DNA of 64,000 nucleotides from Clostridiaceae bacterium Marseille-Q4143 (GTDB lineage: Bacteria; Bacillota; Clostridia; Lachnospirales; Lachnospiraceae). The position numbers and the translations under genes are program-made. Numbering within the stretch: position 1 is the stretch's first letter; every line of letters begins with the position of its first letter. Location of the stretch: the NCBI GenBank assembly GCA_018228645.1, contig CP073693.1:744001-808000 (forward strand). The letters are read 5' to 3'. This document shows, one piece after another, positions 42,033-51,445 of the stretch. The notes below the pieces were generated by a model that saw only the letters and a list, made by a program, of their open reading frames with translations, searched no databases and was not told the origin of the DNA.

Positions 42033-43434
42033 CCTTCTTTCGGAGTTTTATTTTTTCCGCCCTTCTGGCAAATACCGGACGATACTTCAGCTGTCGGAAA
42101 GGATAACGGATCAGTGAATCCTTCTTCTCCTCCTGTCCACTTCCGACACATGCCGCATAAGGATACAGATATGGGATTCCAAAACTGTTCAAATGAGAGA
42201 GATGAATCAGCACCCACAGGCAGGAAAGCAGAATACCGTATAGCCCAAACCATGCCCCCATAAAAATACATCCGTATTTTAAGAGCCGGAATGCCGATGC
42301 AAATTCTTCATTGGGAATAGCAAAAGAACATAGTGCTGTGAAAGCCACAACGATCACGACAACCGGACTTACCAGATTTGCATCCACTGCAGCCTGTCCA
42401 ATAATAAGACCTCCTACAATCCCAATGGTGTTTCCCATGGGACCTGGCAGACGGATTCCTGCTTCTCTTAAAAGTTCAAATGAAATTTCCATCAGAAGAA
42501 TTTCTCCCAACGACGGAAATGGTACTCCTGCCCTGGCCTCTGCCATGGAGAGAACCAGTTTCGTCGGAAGAAGGCTTGTATGCCATGTCGTCGCTGCCAC
42601 GTATACTGCCGGGAAGCACATCGCCATGATCGCTGCCAGAAATCGAATCATTCTCGCGAATGATGCTGTTTCAAACCGGTTATACCAGTCATCACTGGTC
42701 TGAAAAAAACTGTTATAATTGGACGGAAATAAAAGCACCGTCGGAGAGTGATCTGTTACCAGTATCAATCTGCCTTCCAACACCGCTGACGCCGCCCTGT
42801 CAGGCCGCTCTGTCGTCTGAAACTGTGGAAACGGTGACATCCAGTGTTCTTCCAGAAGCTGTTCCAGCATGCCGCTGTCCATAATTCCATCTATTTCATA
42901 CTGTTCCATCCGGTCTTTGATCATGCGCAGAATTTGCGGTTCTATCAGGTCTTCCATATAGACCAGCGCTGTCATCGTATGAGACCTTACTCCGATTCGT
43001 TGTTCCTCTACTTTCATTCTGACATCCCTGATTCTTTTTCGGATCAATGCCACATTGATTTTCTCGCTCTCTGTAAATCCTTCCCGCGAACCCCGCATAA
43101 CCTTTTCACTTTCTGCCGGGGATACCCCGATGCCCGGATATCCTTTACTGGATATTTTGTACAGACAGGTATCTCCCTGTACAAAAAGAATCCCGTTTCC
43201 TGCAAGAAGTGCTGCCTCGCCTTCTTCGTAAGTAGTAAGTGGCTGCACATCAGAAAGCCCGATGACATGCTCCTCCAGCATCAGATTACTGACCGCCACT
43301 TCCACATAGACCAGAATTCCTTCGTCCTTTCCATTATTCAGAAACACCTGCCGGTGAAGAATATCATCGCAGTTCTGAAATGTCTCTTCGACCCATTGCC
43401 TGTTTTTCTCAAGATCCGGTGAAATCCTGTCCAT
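42019..43434 (-). CDS. Spore germination receptor subunit GerA (GerAA/GerKA type)
   Basis: A 471-residue GerA-family protein. The soluble N-terminal half has VEVAVSNLMLEEHVIGLSDVQPL and ESEKINVALIRKRIRD. The membrane half has VYVAATTWHTSLLPTKLVLSMAEARAGVPFPSLGEILLMEISFELLREAG and GGLIIGQAAVDANLVSP, which are family signatures. It forms the germinant receptor with GerB and GerC parts in the spore inner membrane. The ATG at 43,434 follows AGGAGGG by five bases; the frame upstream of it contains that SD. Confidence 0.93.
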   Translation of the reverse strand: MDRISPDLEKNRQWVEETFQNCDDILHRQVFLNNGKDEGILVYVEVAVSNLMLEEHVIGLSDVQPLTTYEEGEAALLAGNGILFVQGDTCLYKISSKGYPGIGVSPAESEKVMRGSREGFTESEKINVALIRKRIRDVRMKVEEQRIGVRSHTMTALVYMEDLIEPQILRMIKDRMEQYEIDGIMDSGMLEQLLEEHWMSPFPQFQTTERPDRAASAVLEGRLILVTDHSPTVLLFPSNYNSFFQTSDDWYNRFETASFARMIRFLAAIMAMCFPAVYVAATTWHTSLLPTKLVLSMAEARAGVPFPSLGEILLMEISFELLREAGIRLPGPMGNTIGIVGGLIIGQAAVDANLVSPVVVIVVAFTALCSFAIPNEEFASAFRLLKYGCIFMGAWFGLYGILLSCLWVLIHLSHLNSFGIPYLYPYAACVGSGQEEKKDSLIRYPFRQLKYRPVFARRAEKIKLRKKDEDV

Positions 43435-43452
43435 CTTTTCCCTCCTGTTCAC

Positions 43453-43488
43453 GAAAAAAGGATGAGCGTATCACACTCATCCTTTTTC
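43453..43488 (-). terminator. Terminator of ispE, directly before gerA
   Basis: AAAAAGGATGAG and CTCATCCTTTTT form a perfect 12-bp stem with A- and T-runs on both sides. It ends only about ten bases before the gerA SD, so the germination operon promoter must overlap or lie upstream with read-through. Confidence 0.85.
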
Positions 43489-43526
43489 TGAAGTCCAGTA
43501 TTTCCCGTCTTCCTTATTTTATGCAA

Positions 43527-44408
43527 TTATCGTTTCACATTATAAGGTGTTGTCAGATACAGCTGTTTTGCAAGTCCATTTACCTTCAGATCTTTCATAG
43601 CCGCTTTTGCCTGCACCGGTGAATGGAAAATTCCAAAAACAGTCGGACCGCTTCCGCTCATCATAGCTCCCGCAGCACCGCATGCCATCATATGCTCCTT
43701 GATCTCCTGAATGACCGGATAAGCCGGAATCGTCACAGTCTCCAGTACATTTCCCATTCTCTCACAGAGCAGATCCAGATTTTTCTCCTTCATCGCCTCA
43801 ATCATACGATCCACATCCGGATGCTGTTCCGGCTTTAAGTCATTGGCATGAAGATTCTCATAGACAAATTTTGTAGATACACTGATACCCGGTTTTGCAA
43901 TGAGAATGGTACATTTGGGCATGGACGGAAGCACACTTAAGCGTTCCCCGATGCCTTCTGCCAATGCCGTTCCCCTCTGCACACAGTATGGCACATCTGC
44001 TCCCAGCTTCACGCCGCGTTCCATCAACTCCTGTCTGGAAAGTCCCAGTCCGTACATCTGATTCATTCCCCACAACACTGCTGCACCATCCGTACTGCCG
44101 CCTGCCATGCCTGCTGCAACCGGAATCCGTTTCTTCAGCTGGATTGCCACTCCTTCTTTGATACCAAATTCGTCCATCAGAAGTTTTGCTGCCTTATAGA
44201 CCAGATTGTTCTCATTGGTCGGCAGATAATAAAGATTCGTTTTCACCTGGATCTCCGGTGTCTTGATTCTCCGGATCTCCAGATCATCATGAAGGCTGAT
44301 GGTCTGCATAATCATCTTTACTTCATGATATCCGTCTTCCCTTCTCCTTAATACATCCAGCCCAAGATTAATCTTGGCAAGTGCTTTCAGCTGTATCCTG
44401 TCTTTCAT
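43527..44408 (-). CDS. ispE: 4-diphosphocytidyl-2-C-methyl-D-erythritol kinase
   Basis: A 293-residue GHMP kinase of the non-mevalonate isoprenoid pathway. Markers: ALAKINLGLDVLRRREDGYHEV at the N-terminus, the ATP loop KRIPVAAGMAGGSTDGAAVL and the C-terminal GAAGAMMSGSGPTVFGIF. Of the two adjacent ATG codons the second (44,408) has the better SD spacing (AAGGAG, six bases). Confidence 0.96.
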   Translation of the reverse strand: MKDRIQLKALAKINLGLDVLRRREDGYHEVKMIMQTISLHDDLEIRRIKTPEIQVKTNLYYLPTNENNLVYKAAKLLMDEFGIKEGVAIQLKKRIPVAAGMAGGSTDGAAVLWGMNQMYGLGLSRQELMERGVKLGADVPYCVQRGTALAEGIGERLSVLPSMPKCTILIAKPGISVSTKFVYENLHANDLKPEQHPDVDRMIEAMKEKNLDLLCERMGNVLETVTIPAYPVIQEIKEHMMACGAAGAMMSGSGPTVFGIFHSPVQAKAAMKDLKVNGLAKQLYLTTPYNVKR

Positions 44409-44444
44409 CATTATCTCCTTGTTCCAATCAAACTATTTATTCTT

Positions 44445-44473
44445 ATTTTAATCTATTTACGGCAGGGATACAA
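44445..44473 (-). promoter_or_regulatory. Promoter of ispE
   Basis: TTGTAT (44473-44468) and TAAAAT (44450-44445) are separated by 17 bp on the minus strand. Confidence 0.7.
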
Positions 44474-44497
44474 TTCTTTTCTTTCATGCCGCTGCTT

Positions 44498-46078
44498 TCA
44501 GTCTGTTCTGTTCCTGTGAGCGGCAATTTCTTTCACGATCAAAAGCCTGCTTCCTGGATGCAGAGTCTCCTCTTTCAGGTCATTTAGTTCCATCACAGAC
44601 TCGCAGGAGGTGCCGTGGGTTTTGGCTATGCTCCAGAGATCTTCACCTGGCTGTACTATATGAATGGCAATACCCGGAAGACTCCGCATCTTTGCCATGT
44701 CTGCCGGCTGTTCGGTAAGCTCTTCTATGACAGTCAGTGTCCGGGGACATCTTACCTCAACCTGAATCTGCAGCACTGCCTTCATCTCCAGTTCCCGCGC
44801 ATCCAGCATACTGACCATCAGCTGATCGAGACCTGCAGTGATCTGCCATGCGGCATCCGGCTCTGTTTTCTGAATCTCTGCCGTATGTTCAAATGGAAAT
44901 GTCTCCTTTACACAGGCAAAGGGCATCGCATCATCCGTGGATGCATACAGTACCCACACCTCCACATTTCCCTGAATCAGAATCCCATGCTCCGTCCGCT
45001 CACTGTAGTCCGTATGAATTCCGATTCCCGCGCAGAGAATCTGCATCATCTCCGGACTCTGCTCCGGAATTTTCATTCTTCCCGATACCCGCGCCCGGGA
45101 ATCTGTCATCTGGCAAATATCATCCCATGCATACTCTTTCTTACCGGGAATCATCTCACAGGAAAGGCTGTAAGCATCCTCAAGCACCTCGCAGACCCTC
45201 TCTTCATAATATCGGATCTTCAGTTCCAGCACGGCATCCACCCGAATCATCCGAGGCTCGCCGTCGTAATCAGCCTGCAGTTCCATATCTGCTCTCAAAA
45301 GAGTCACTTCCGTCCTGCCAATGAGATCTCCTCTGCTCATCTCGCATTCTGTCTCATTGCGGAATGGAATCATCTTTTCTTCCCACTGTACCGGTATCTC
45401 CGTCCCGTCGCTCTCATAGAGAAAGAAGACTGCCAGTTCTCCCTTGACCAGAATTTTCCCGTCTTCCTGTCTTGCTTCGGCTCCCTGAAGCCTTACCTCC
45501 CGCCATAGAATCCGCCGAATGTTGGGCTTGCCCGGAGATATCGTCACATCTTCCCTCACCCGCACGGTATCTTTTTTATGCAGCATCTCCTGCTTCAGAC
45601 TCACCGGGCTGGTTTTCAGGTACAGATCTTCCGCTGCTTCCGGCTGCTCAAGCAGCGGCACCGGTTGCTCACGGTAAGCCTCCGCCGAAAATGACAGCAC
45701 ACATTTCATATTGGCCTTTCTGGAATGTACTGCTGATACCCGGAAATCTTCCTGTTTCCAGCTCACATCCAGCATATCGCCCTCTTCCAGCCCGTTCAGA
45801 AAAACGGTCTCATCAACAGGCACGCTTCCTTCCAACATCTCCGGCATCCGGTCCACATTTTCACTGATATAAAGAATGCGGTACAGAAAGATTCCACGCA
45901 CCTTGATCTTACCGGTCTCCCCCTTGATCTCATCCGGCCGGAATTCTCCCTGTCCGTGAATGATCTTATAAATATCCGGTTTCTGGTCCGGCACATTCAG
46001 ATCTTCCTCCATGGTCATCTGACTGAATGCCTCTCCCTTTCGGTGATTCAGATTTACATATCTTCGCTCCAGTTCCAT
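44498..46078 (-). CDS. SPOCS (DUF3794) repeat protein with C-terminal LysM domain
   Basis: A 526-residue soluble protein with three SPOCS/DUF3794 units (about 30-150, 165-295 and 305-430; e.g. PDIYKIIHGQGEF, GKPNIRRILWREV, beta-rich repeats around GKIKVRGIFLYRILY) and a LysM domain at 475-520 (HIVQPGEDLWSIAKTHGTSCESVMELNDLKEETLHPGSRLLI). This layout is common in clostridial proteins assigned to the spore coat or cortex interface, resembling SpoVID. No signal peptide is seen. It lies 15 bp after the PrcB-like lipoprotein gene. Confidence 0.85.
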   Translation of the reverse strand: MELERRYVNLNHRKGEAFSQMTMEEDLNVPDQKPDIYKIIHGQGEFRPDEIKGETGKIKVRGIFLYRILYISENVDRMPEMLEGSVPVDETVFLNGLEEGDMLDVSWKQEDFRVSAVHSRKANMKCVLSFSAEAYREQPVPLLEQPEAAEDLYLKTSPVSLKQEMLHKKDTVRVREDVTISPGKPNIRRILWREVRLQGAEARQEDGKILVKGELAVFFLYESDGTEIPVQWEEKMIPFRNETECEMSRGDLIGRTEVTLLRADMELQADYDGEPRMIRVDAVLELKIRYYEERVCEVLEDAYSLSCEMIPGKKEYAWDDICQMTDSRARVSGRMKIPEQSPEMMQILCAGIGIHTDYSERTEHGILIQGNVEVWVLYASTDDAMPFACVKETFPFEHTAEIQKTEPDAAWQITAGLDQLMVSMLDARELEMKAVLQIQVEVRCPRTLTVIEELTEQPADMAKMRSLPGIAIHIVQPGEDLWSIAKTHGTSCESVMELNDLKEETLHPGSRLLIVKEIAAHRNRTD

Positions 46079-46093
46079 TCTTTTCCTCCCCTT

Positions 46094-46492
46094 TTACTCA
46101 AATACGACAGAAAGTCCCGGATCTTCCAGTTTCAGCACAATATACGGGCAGGTAACAAGACTTTCCGTCTTCTCCGCATTTCCCGGTCCCAGCAATTCCG
46201 TATCCACATACACTGCATTTTCCGTCAGATACAGATCCTTTACCGCAATGCTGTATCCGCTGCTTTTCTGTTCTCCATATCCCTCACAAATATACAGATA
46301 TCCTTCATCCTTATAGGTTACCTTGAAAGGTGATGTTTTCTTCTCCTCCAGCACATTCAGCAGTTCTTCCGGCATTTCTTCCGGTGCAAGCACTGTGAAA
46401 TCAAGACTTTTCAGTTTCTTCGGACTCTGCTTTTCAATTCCACACCCACAGAACAGGAGCGCTGTCAGAAGCAACAGACATATTTTTCGCAT
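46094..46492 (-). CDS. Lipoprotein with PrcB C-terminal-like domain
   Basis: A 132-residue protein with signal and lipobox LLFCGCG (Cys about 15-17). The mature part has YLYICEGYGEQKSSGYSIAVKDLYLTENAVYVDTELLGPG and CPYIVLKLED, the pattern of the PrcB C-terminal family of protease-complex accessory or stress proteins. It is encoded just upstream of the SPOCS-LysM gene. Function unknown. Confidence 0.75.
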   Translation of the reverse strand: MRKICLLLLTALLFCGCGIEKQSPKKLKSLDFTVLAPEEMPEELLNVLEEKKTSPFKVTYKDEGYLYICEGYGEQKSSGYSIAVKDLYLTENAVYVDTELLGPGNAEKTESLVTCPYIVLKLEDPGLSVVFE

Positions 46493-46563
46493 AGAACCGT
46501 TTCTCTCTTTCTTATTTGCTCTAGTCTATGAAGAAAAAAAGCATTTAAGACCAGTCTTCTTCC

Positions 46564-46592
46564 TTGTATTCCGGTTGCCAGTAAAGTATAAT
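46564..46592 (+). promoter_or_regulatory. Promoter of malQ-plsC-ddl-murF
   Basis: TTGTAT (46,564-46,569) and TATAAT (46,587-46,592) with a 17-bp spacer, about 50 bp before the malQ start. Confidence 0.75.
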
Positions 46593-46641
46593 GTTACGGA
46601 CAGGATATTCACAAAAAAGTATAAAAGGGAGTACATAAACG

Positions 46642-48168
46642 ATGCATTTTAAAATAGCTGCTGAGGACAAAACCAATCACCGCTACAGCGGAGTCCTCGC
46701 TCATCCGACTTCCTTCCCATCTCCTTATGGGGTCGGTGATATGGGGAAGGAAGCATACAACTTCATTGACTTTCTGCACATGGCAGGTCAGCATCTCTGG
46801 CAGGTTCTGCCCCTTGGCCCTTGTGGCAATGGAAACTCTCCTTATCAGAGTTTTTCGGTCTTTGCAGGACAGCCCCTTCTCATCAGTCCGGATCTTCTGA
46901 TTGAGAAAAAACTTCTTACCAGAGAGGATCTGGAACCGATTCCGGAATTCAATCCGGACAAAGTAGAATACACAAAAGTCACTGAGTATAAGACCGGACT
47001 GTTTCGGAAAGCCTATCAGAACTTCCGCCACACCTCAGATAAGGATCTGCTGGAGGAATATGATTCCTTCCAGAAAAATAATAAGTTCTGGCTGGAAGAC
47101 TACTGTCTCTACATGGCAGGAAAAGATTATCATGAGAATCTGCCCTGGTATGAGTGGGAAGACAGCCTCTTGGATCCGACACCTGCAGAGCGCGCTGACT
47201 GGCTTAAGCTTCTGGAAACAGAAGTCGACTATTACTGCTTCGTACAGTTCTGCTTCTTCAGTCAGTGGTCTGCACTGAAGGATTATGCAAATGAAAAAGG
47301 AATTGCCATCATCGGTGATATTCCGATCTTCACCTCCCCGGACAGCGCTGATGTCTGGGCAAATAAAAATATGTTCCGCCTGGATACCAAGGGACATCCG
47401 CTGGAAGTAGCCGGAGTTCCGCCAGACTATTTTGCTGCTGAGGGACAGCTGTGGGGCAACCCGCTCTATGACTGGAAAGCACATAAAAAGGACGGCTATC
47501 GCTGGTGGATTGAACGCGTCCGCCACCAACTGGATCAGGTAGATTATGTCCGCATCGACCATTTCCGCGGATTTGAAGCTTACTGGGCAGTTCCGGCAGA
47601 TGAGAAGACTGCTATAAACGGTAAATGGAAGAAAGGTCCTGGCGAGGAACTGTTCCGTGCCATTGAAAAAGCATTAGGCGAAGAACTTCCGATCTTTGCA
47701 GAGGATCTTGGCATTATTACACCGGAAGTAGAAAAACTGCGAGATTCTCTCGGTTATCCGGGCATGAAAGTCCTGCAGTTTGGTTTTGATGGACTGGGAG
47801 AGAGTTCTTTCCTTCCCCATCAGCTTGACACCCGGAACTGTATCTGCTATACCGGAACCCATGACAATGATACAACCCTTGGCTGGTATCAGCATACAGC
47901 CCATCAGAATCAGGACAAAGTGCGCCGTTATATGAATACGGACGCTTCCAGCATCAGCTGGGATTTCATCCGCGTCTGCCTGGGTACCATTGCAAGATAT
48001 GCCATTTTCCCGGTACAGGATCTTTTGAATCAGGGAAGTGAACACCGCATGAACACCCCTGGTACCGCAGTCGGCAACTGGGAGTACCGCTTCCGCGCCG
48101 GACTTCTGAACGAAGGCATGGCAAAAGGACTTCGCCAGATGACCGAACTGTTCGGCCGTTTCGGTTGA
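46642..48168 (+). CDS. malQ: 4-alpha-glucanotransferase (MalQ, second copy)
   Basis: A 508-residue GH77 enzyme, full length, with SFPSPYGVGDMG, GNSPYQSFSVFAGQ, IIGDIPIFTSPDSADVW, YVRIDHFRGFEAYW, FAEDLGIITPEV and YTGTHDNDTTLGW. It is clearly diverged from the copy at 6,812. It is followed 25 bp later by plsC and then ddl and murF, so in this locus it is tied to cell-envelope genes and not to a sugar transporter. It may act in glycogen or general maltodextrin turnover. Confidence 0.94.
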   Translation: MHFKIAAEDKTNHRYSGVLAHPTSFPSPYGVGDMGKEAYNFIDFLHMAGQHLWQVLPLGPCGNGNSPYQSFSVFAGQPLLISPDLLIEKKLLTREDLEPIPEFNPDKVEYTKVTEYKTGLFRKAYQNFRHTSDKDLLEEYDSFQKNNKFWLEDYCLYMAGKDYHENLPWYEWEDSLLDPTPAERADWLKLLETEVDYYCFVQFCFFSQWSALKDYANEKGIAIIGDIPIFTSPDSADVWANKNMFRLDTKGHPLEVAGVPPDYFAAEGQLWGNPLYDWKAHKKDGYRWWIERVRHQLDQVDYVRIDHFRGFEAYWAVPADEKTAINGKWKKGPGEELFRAIEKALGEELPIFAEDLGIITPEVEKLRDSLGYPGMKVLQFGFDGLGESSFLPHQLDTRNCICYTGTHDNDTTLGWYQHTAHQNQDKVRRYMNTDASSISWDFIRVCLGTIARYAIFPVQDLLNQGSEHRMNTPGTAVGNWEYRFRAGLLNEGMAKGLRQMTELFGRFG

Positions 48169-48193
48169 TGCGTACCGTTTTAAGGAGTTTTAT

Positions 48194-48925
48194 ATGATAC
48201 GTTTAATTTTAATAGCAACAATTCTGATCCTTTATCTGATCATCGGCATTCCGGTTCTTCTGATCGAATGGGTGATTGGTAAATTCAATCCCCGCGCAAG
48301 AGATATCAGCAGTCTTCGTATGGTACAGACAGCCTTCAAACTCATGCTGTGGATCACCGGTTCCGATATTACCTATATCGGTCATGAAAATGTGCCAAAA
48401 GATCAGGCTGTTCTCTATGTCGGAAATCACTGCAGCTATTTTGATATTCTGCTCACCTATTCCATGTGTCCGGATCTGACCGGATATGTGGCGAAGGCAG
48501 AGATGCTCAAAGTACCACTCCTGCGCGACTGGATGAAACGGCTTTATTGTCTTTTCCTGGATCGTTCCAACGTCAAGGAAGGATTAAAAACCATTCTGAC
48601 TGGTATTGAATATATTAAGAAGGGAATCTCTATCTGTATTTTCCCGGAAGGCACCAGAAGTAAGGACGGAAACATGATTCCGTTCAAAGAAGGCAGCATG
48701 AAGATAGCATCCAAAACCGGATGTCCCATCATTCCCATTGCCATTACCAATTCCGCGCAGATCTGGGAAGCACATCTTCCTTATATCAGACCTGCCCATG
48801 TCATCGTAGAATACGGTGCACCCATTTACCCGAAGGAACTTTCCAAAGAAGACCAGAAGTTTCTCGGGTCCTATGCCCAGCATAAAATTCAGGAAATGCT
48901 GGATCAGCATAAACAGGAGGATTGA
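48194..48925 (+). CDS. plsC: 1-acyl-sn-glycerol-3-phosphate acyltransferase
   Basis: A 243-residue membrane-associated acyltransferase. A hydrophobic N-terminus (LILIATILILYLIIGIPVLLI) precedes VGNHCSYFDILL (HX4D motif) and IFPEGTRSKDGNMIPFKEGSMKIA. It makes phosphatidic acid from lysophosphatidic acid. SD AAGGAG precedes the ATG. The 3' end adjoins the ddl start. Confidence 0.93.
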   Translation: MIRLILIATILILYLIIGIPVLLIEWVIGKFNPRARDISSLRMVQTAFKLMLWITGSDITYIGHENVPKDQAVLYVGNHCSYFDILLTYSMCPDLTGYVAKAEMLKVPLLRDWMKRLYCLFLDRSNVKEGLKTILTGIEYIKKGISICIFPEGTRSKDGNMIPFKEGSMKIASKTGCPIIPIAITNSAQIWEAHLPYIRPAHVIVEYGAPIYPKELSKEDQKFLGSYAQHKIQEMLDQHKQED

Positions 48926-48927
48926 TT

Positions 48928-49989
48928 ATGAAAATCGTAGTTCTTGCAGGAGGCATCAGTACCGAACGTGATGTATCTCTCTGCAGTGGAAGAAATATTT
49001 ATGAAGCATTAAAAGGAAACGGACACGATGTGGTTCTGGTGGACTTATTTCTGGGTCTGCCGGAAGAAAAAGAACCATTAGATCATCTGTTCACAGATGA
49101 TCGCGACTGGTCTGCTTCTGTTGGTACCATTGCGGAGGATGCCCCGGATATCGCCCATGTAAAAGCGCTCCGTCCTGATTACAGAAGTCTTCTGGGACCA
49201 AATGTCCTGAAACTCTGCGAACTGAGTGATATGGTATTTCTGGCTCTTCACGGAGAGAACGGAGAGGACGGCAAGATTCAGGCCCTCTTCGATCTGATGG
49301 GCATCCACTATACCGGAACCGGGTACACCAGCAGTGCCCTCTGCATGGATAAAAACATTACCAAGCAGATGTTCCGGGGACGGAATGTTCCGACACCTCC
49401 CGGTATCACCGTTCAGAAAGGAAAACCATTCCGTCTTCCGGAAAGCGTCGGTTATCCCTGCATGGTCAAAACCTGCTGCGGCGGTTCTTCCGTAGGTGTT
49501 TACCGTGTAAATGATGCCTCCGAACTGGAGAAAGCACTGGATGAAGCCTTTACCTTTGAAGATCAGGCCATCATTGAGCGCTGCATTATCGGCCGTGAAT
49601 TTTCCATTGCCGTTATCGAAGGGGAAGCACTCCCGATCATTGAGATCGCACCGATCAGCGGCTTTTATGATTATAAAAATAAATACCAGCCCGGCAGCAC
49701 CATCGAGACCTGCCCGGCGAAACTTCCGGAAGAGACCGCTGTCCGCATGCAGCGTCACGCAGAAGCAGCCTGTGCTTCCGTAGGAATCGAAGGATATGCC
49801 CGTGTGGACTTCATGCTGGATGACCGTACCGGTGAAGACTATGCACTGGAGGTCAATACCCTTCCCGGCATGACCCCTACCAGTCTGATGCCCCAGGAAG
49901 CACAGGCGATTGGTTACTCTTTCCCGCAGCTCTGTGAGTGGATTCTGAATGTTTCCATGAAGAAATACGCGAATACGGAAAGGAACTAA
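48928..49989 (+). CDS. ddl: D-alanine-D-alanine ligase
   Basis: A 353-residue ATP-grasp ligase for the peptidoglycan dipeptide. It shows VVLAGGISTERDVSLCSG, LALHGENGEDGKIQALFDLMG, YPCMVKTCCGGSSVGV (ATP loop), IERCIIGREFSIAV, YARVDFMLD and EVNTLPGMTPTSLMPQEA. The ATG at 48,928 has AGGAGG seven bases upstream; a TTG two codons before is less likely. It is followed three bases later by murF. Confidence 0.95.
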   Translation: MKIVVLAGGISTERDVSLCSGRNIYEALKGNGHDVVLVDLFLGLPEEKEPLDHLFTDDRDWSASVGTIAEDAPDIAHVKALRPDYRSLLGPNVLKLCELSDMVFLALHGENGEDGKIQALFDLMGIHYTGTGYTSSALCMDKNITKQMFRGRNVPTPPGITVQKGKPFRLPESVGYPCMVKTCCGGSSVGVYRVNDASELEKALDEAFTFEDQAIIERCIIGREFSIAVIEGEALPIIEIAPISGFYDYKNKYQPGSTIETCPAKLPEETAVRMQRHAEAACASVGIEGYARVDFMLDDRTGEDYALEVNTLPGMTPTSLMPQEAQAIGYSFPQLCEWILNVSMKKYANTERN

Positions 49990-49992
49990 CCC

Positions 49993-51348
49993 ATGAAACA
50001 TTTTACTGTCAGACAGTTTAAAGATGCATGTCATGCACGTTATTTTGGACCGGAAGAAGCGCTCGACCAGGAACTTTCCGGTGTGGAGACCGACAGCCGC
50101 GGGGTCACGAAAGGCACTCTCTTTGTCGCCATTCCCGGAGAACGTGTTGATGGCCACAAATTCATTCCGGACGTCTATGCCAAAGGGGCTGTCTGTGCCT
50201 TAAGCCAGCAGGAGCTGACCGATCCAGCAGGCCCTTATCTTCTGGTGGAAGATACCCAGCAGGCCCTGAAAGAGGCCGCTGAAAGCTATCGCCAGACACT
50301 TGGCATTCCGGTTATCGGTATTACCGGAAGTGTAGGAAAGACCAGCACCAAGGAGATGGTAGCTTCCATTTTGAGCCAGAAATATAATGTTCTGAAAACC
50401 CAGGGAAATTTTAACAATGAACTTGGTGTGCCACTGACCATTTTTCGTATCGGAGAAGAACATGAGGTGGCAGTCATCGAGATGGGCATGAACCATTACG
50501 GCGAGATGCATCGCCTAAGCAAAATGGTGCGCCCGACCCACTGTCTCTTCACCAACATCGGCGTTGCCCATCTGGAATTTCTTGGTTCCAGAGACGGTAT
50601 TTTAAAAGCGAAATGTGAGATGTTTGATTATGCTGCTGACGATGTAAAAGCATTCGTCAACGGGGACGATGATAAACTGATTACGTTAAAAGACATTGCC
50701 CGTACTTTCGGTATGGACCCGTCCCGTGATGTGTGGGCGGATTCTGTGGAGAAGTTGGGATTCGACGGTGTCCGCTGCCGGATTCACACAGACACAAAAA
50801 ACTCCTTTGAAGTAGTCATTCCCCTTCCCGGCACCCACATGGTCTACAATGCCATGGCAGGTACCTGCATCGGATTGGCCTTAGGACTTTCCATCGACGA
50901 AATCCGTGCCGGCATCGAAAGTTTAAAGCCGCTGCCCGGCCGCAGCAATATTCTTCATACCGAACATTACACATTGCTTGATGACTGCTACAACGCAAAC
51001 CCGGCTTCCATGATGGAATCCCTGAACGTGCTGGATGACACCCACTCCCGAAAAGTAGCCATCCTTGGTGACATGGGAGAACTCGGTCCCCAGTCCGACA
51101 CACTCCATGCTTCCGTGGGCAAGCATCTGAAAAATCTGCATGTGGATATTCTTGTGACTATCGGAACTTTGAGCGCCGCTCTTCACGAAGCAGCAAAGAA
51201 ATCTGCTCCGCAGACCAGATGCCTGCACTTTGCAGATGTGGACAGTTTCTTAAAAGAAACCGATCAGATCTTAAAATCCGGCGATGCCGTTCTCGTAAAA
51301 GCGTCCCATTCCATGGGATTTACAAAGATCGTGGAGGCACTGCAGTAA
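49993..51348 (+). CDS. murF: UDP-N-acetylmuramoyl-tripeptide-D-alanyl-D-alanine ligase
   Basis: A 451-residue Mur ligase. The N-terminal substrate domain has SGVETDSRGVTKGTLFVAIPGERVDGHKFI. The ATP loop is VIGITGSVGKTSTKEMVASIL, then NFNNELGVPLTIF, LDDCYNANPASMMESL and AILGDMGELG. It adds D-Ala-D-Ala to the UDP-MurNAc tripeptide, directly downstream of ddl in the pathway and on the chromosome. A long-stem terminator follows. Confidence 0.96.
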   Translation: MKHFTVRQFKDACHARYFGPEEALDQELSGVETDSRGVTKGTLFVAIPGERVDGHKFIPDVYAKGAVCALSQQELTDPAGPYLLVEDTQQALKEAAESYRQTLGIPVIGITGSVGKTSTKEMVASILSQKYNVLKTQGNFNNELGVPLTIFRIGEEHEVAVIEMGMNHYGEMHRLSKMVRPTHCLFTNIGVAHLEFLGSRDGILKAKCEMFDYAADDVKAFVNGDDDKLITLKDIARTFGMDPSRDVWADSVEKLGFDGVRCRIHTDTKNSFEVVIPLPGTHMVYNAMAGTCIGLALGLSIDEIRAGIESLKPLPGRSNILHTEHYTLLDDCYNANPASMMESLNVLDDTHSRKVAILGDMGELGPQSDTLHASVGKHLKNLHVDILVTIGTLSAALHEAAKKSAPQTRCLHFADVDSFLKETDQILKSGDAVLVKASHSMGFTKIVEALQ

Positions 51349-51353
51349 GCAAA

Positions 51354-51409
51354 AAAGTGCCATCCTGTGAGGAGGAACCGCTAACGTTCTTTTCACAGGA
51401 TGGCACTTT
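51354..51409 (+). terminator. Long-stem terminator after murF
   Basis: A perfect 17-bp stem (51,354-51,370 with 51,393-51,409) with a 22-base loop carrying GGAACC, preceded by A-run and followed by TTTCTC. Stem length and the loop GGAACC recall the terminator at 30,922. Confidence 0.85.
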
Positions 51410-51445
51410 CTCTATCATGAAGATGCCGGGGATCTTAAAGATGTT

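Noticed and set aside
43489..43526. CATAAAATA resembling a mother-cell or forespore sigma factor -10 before the ger operon
   Set aside because: The match is short and AT-rich, no suitable -35 lies at the right distance, and the ispE terminator separates it from gerA.
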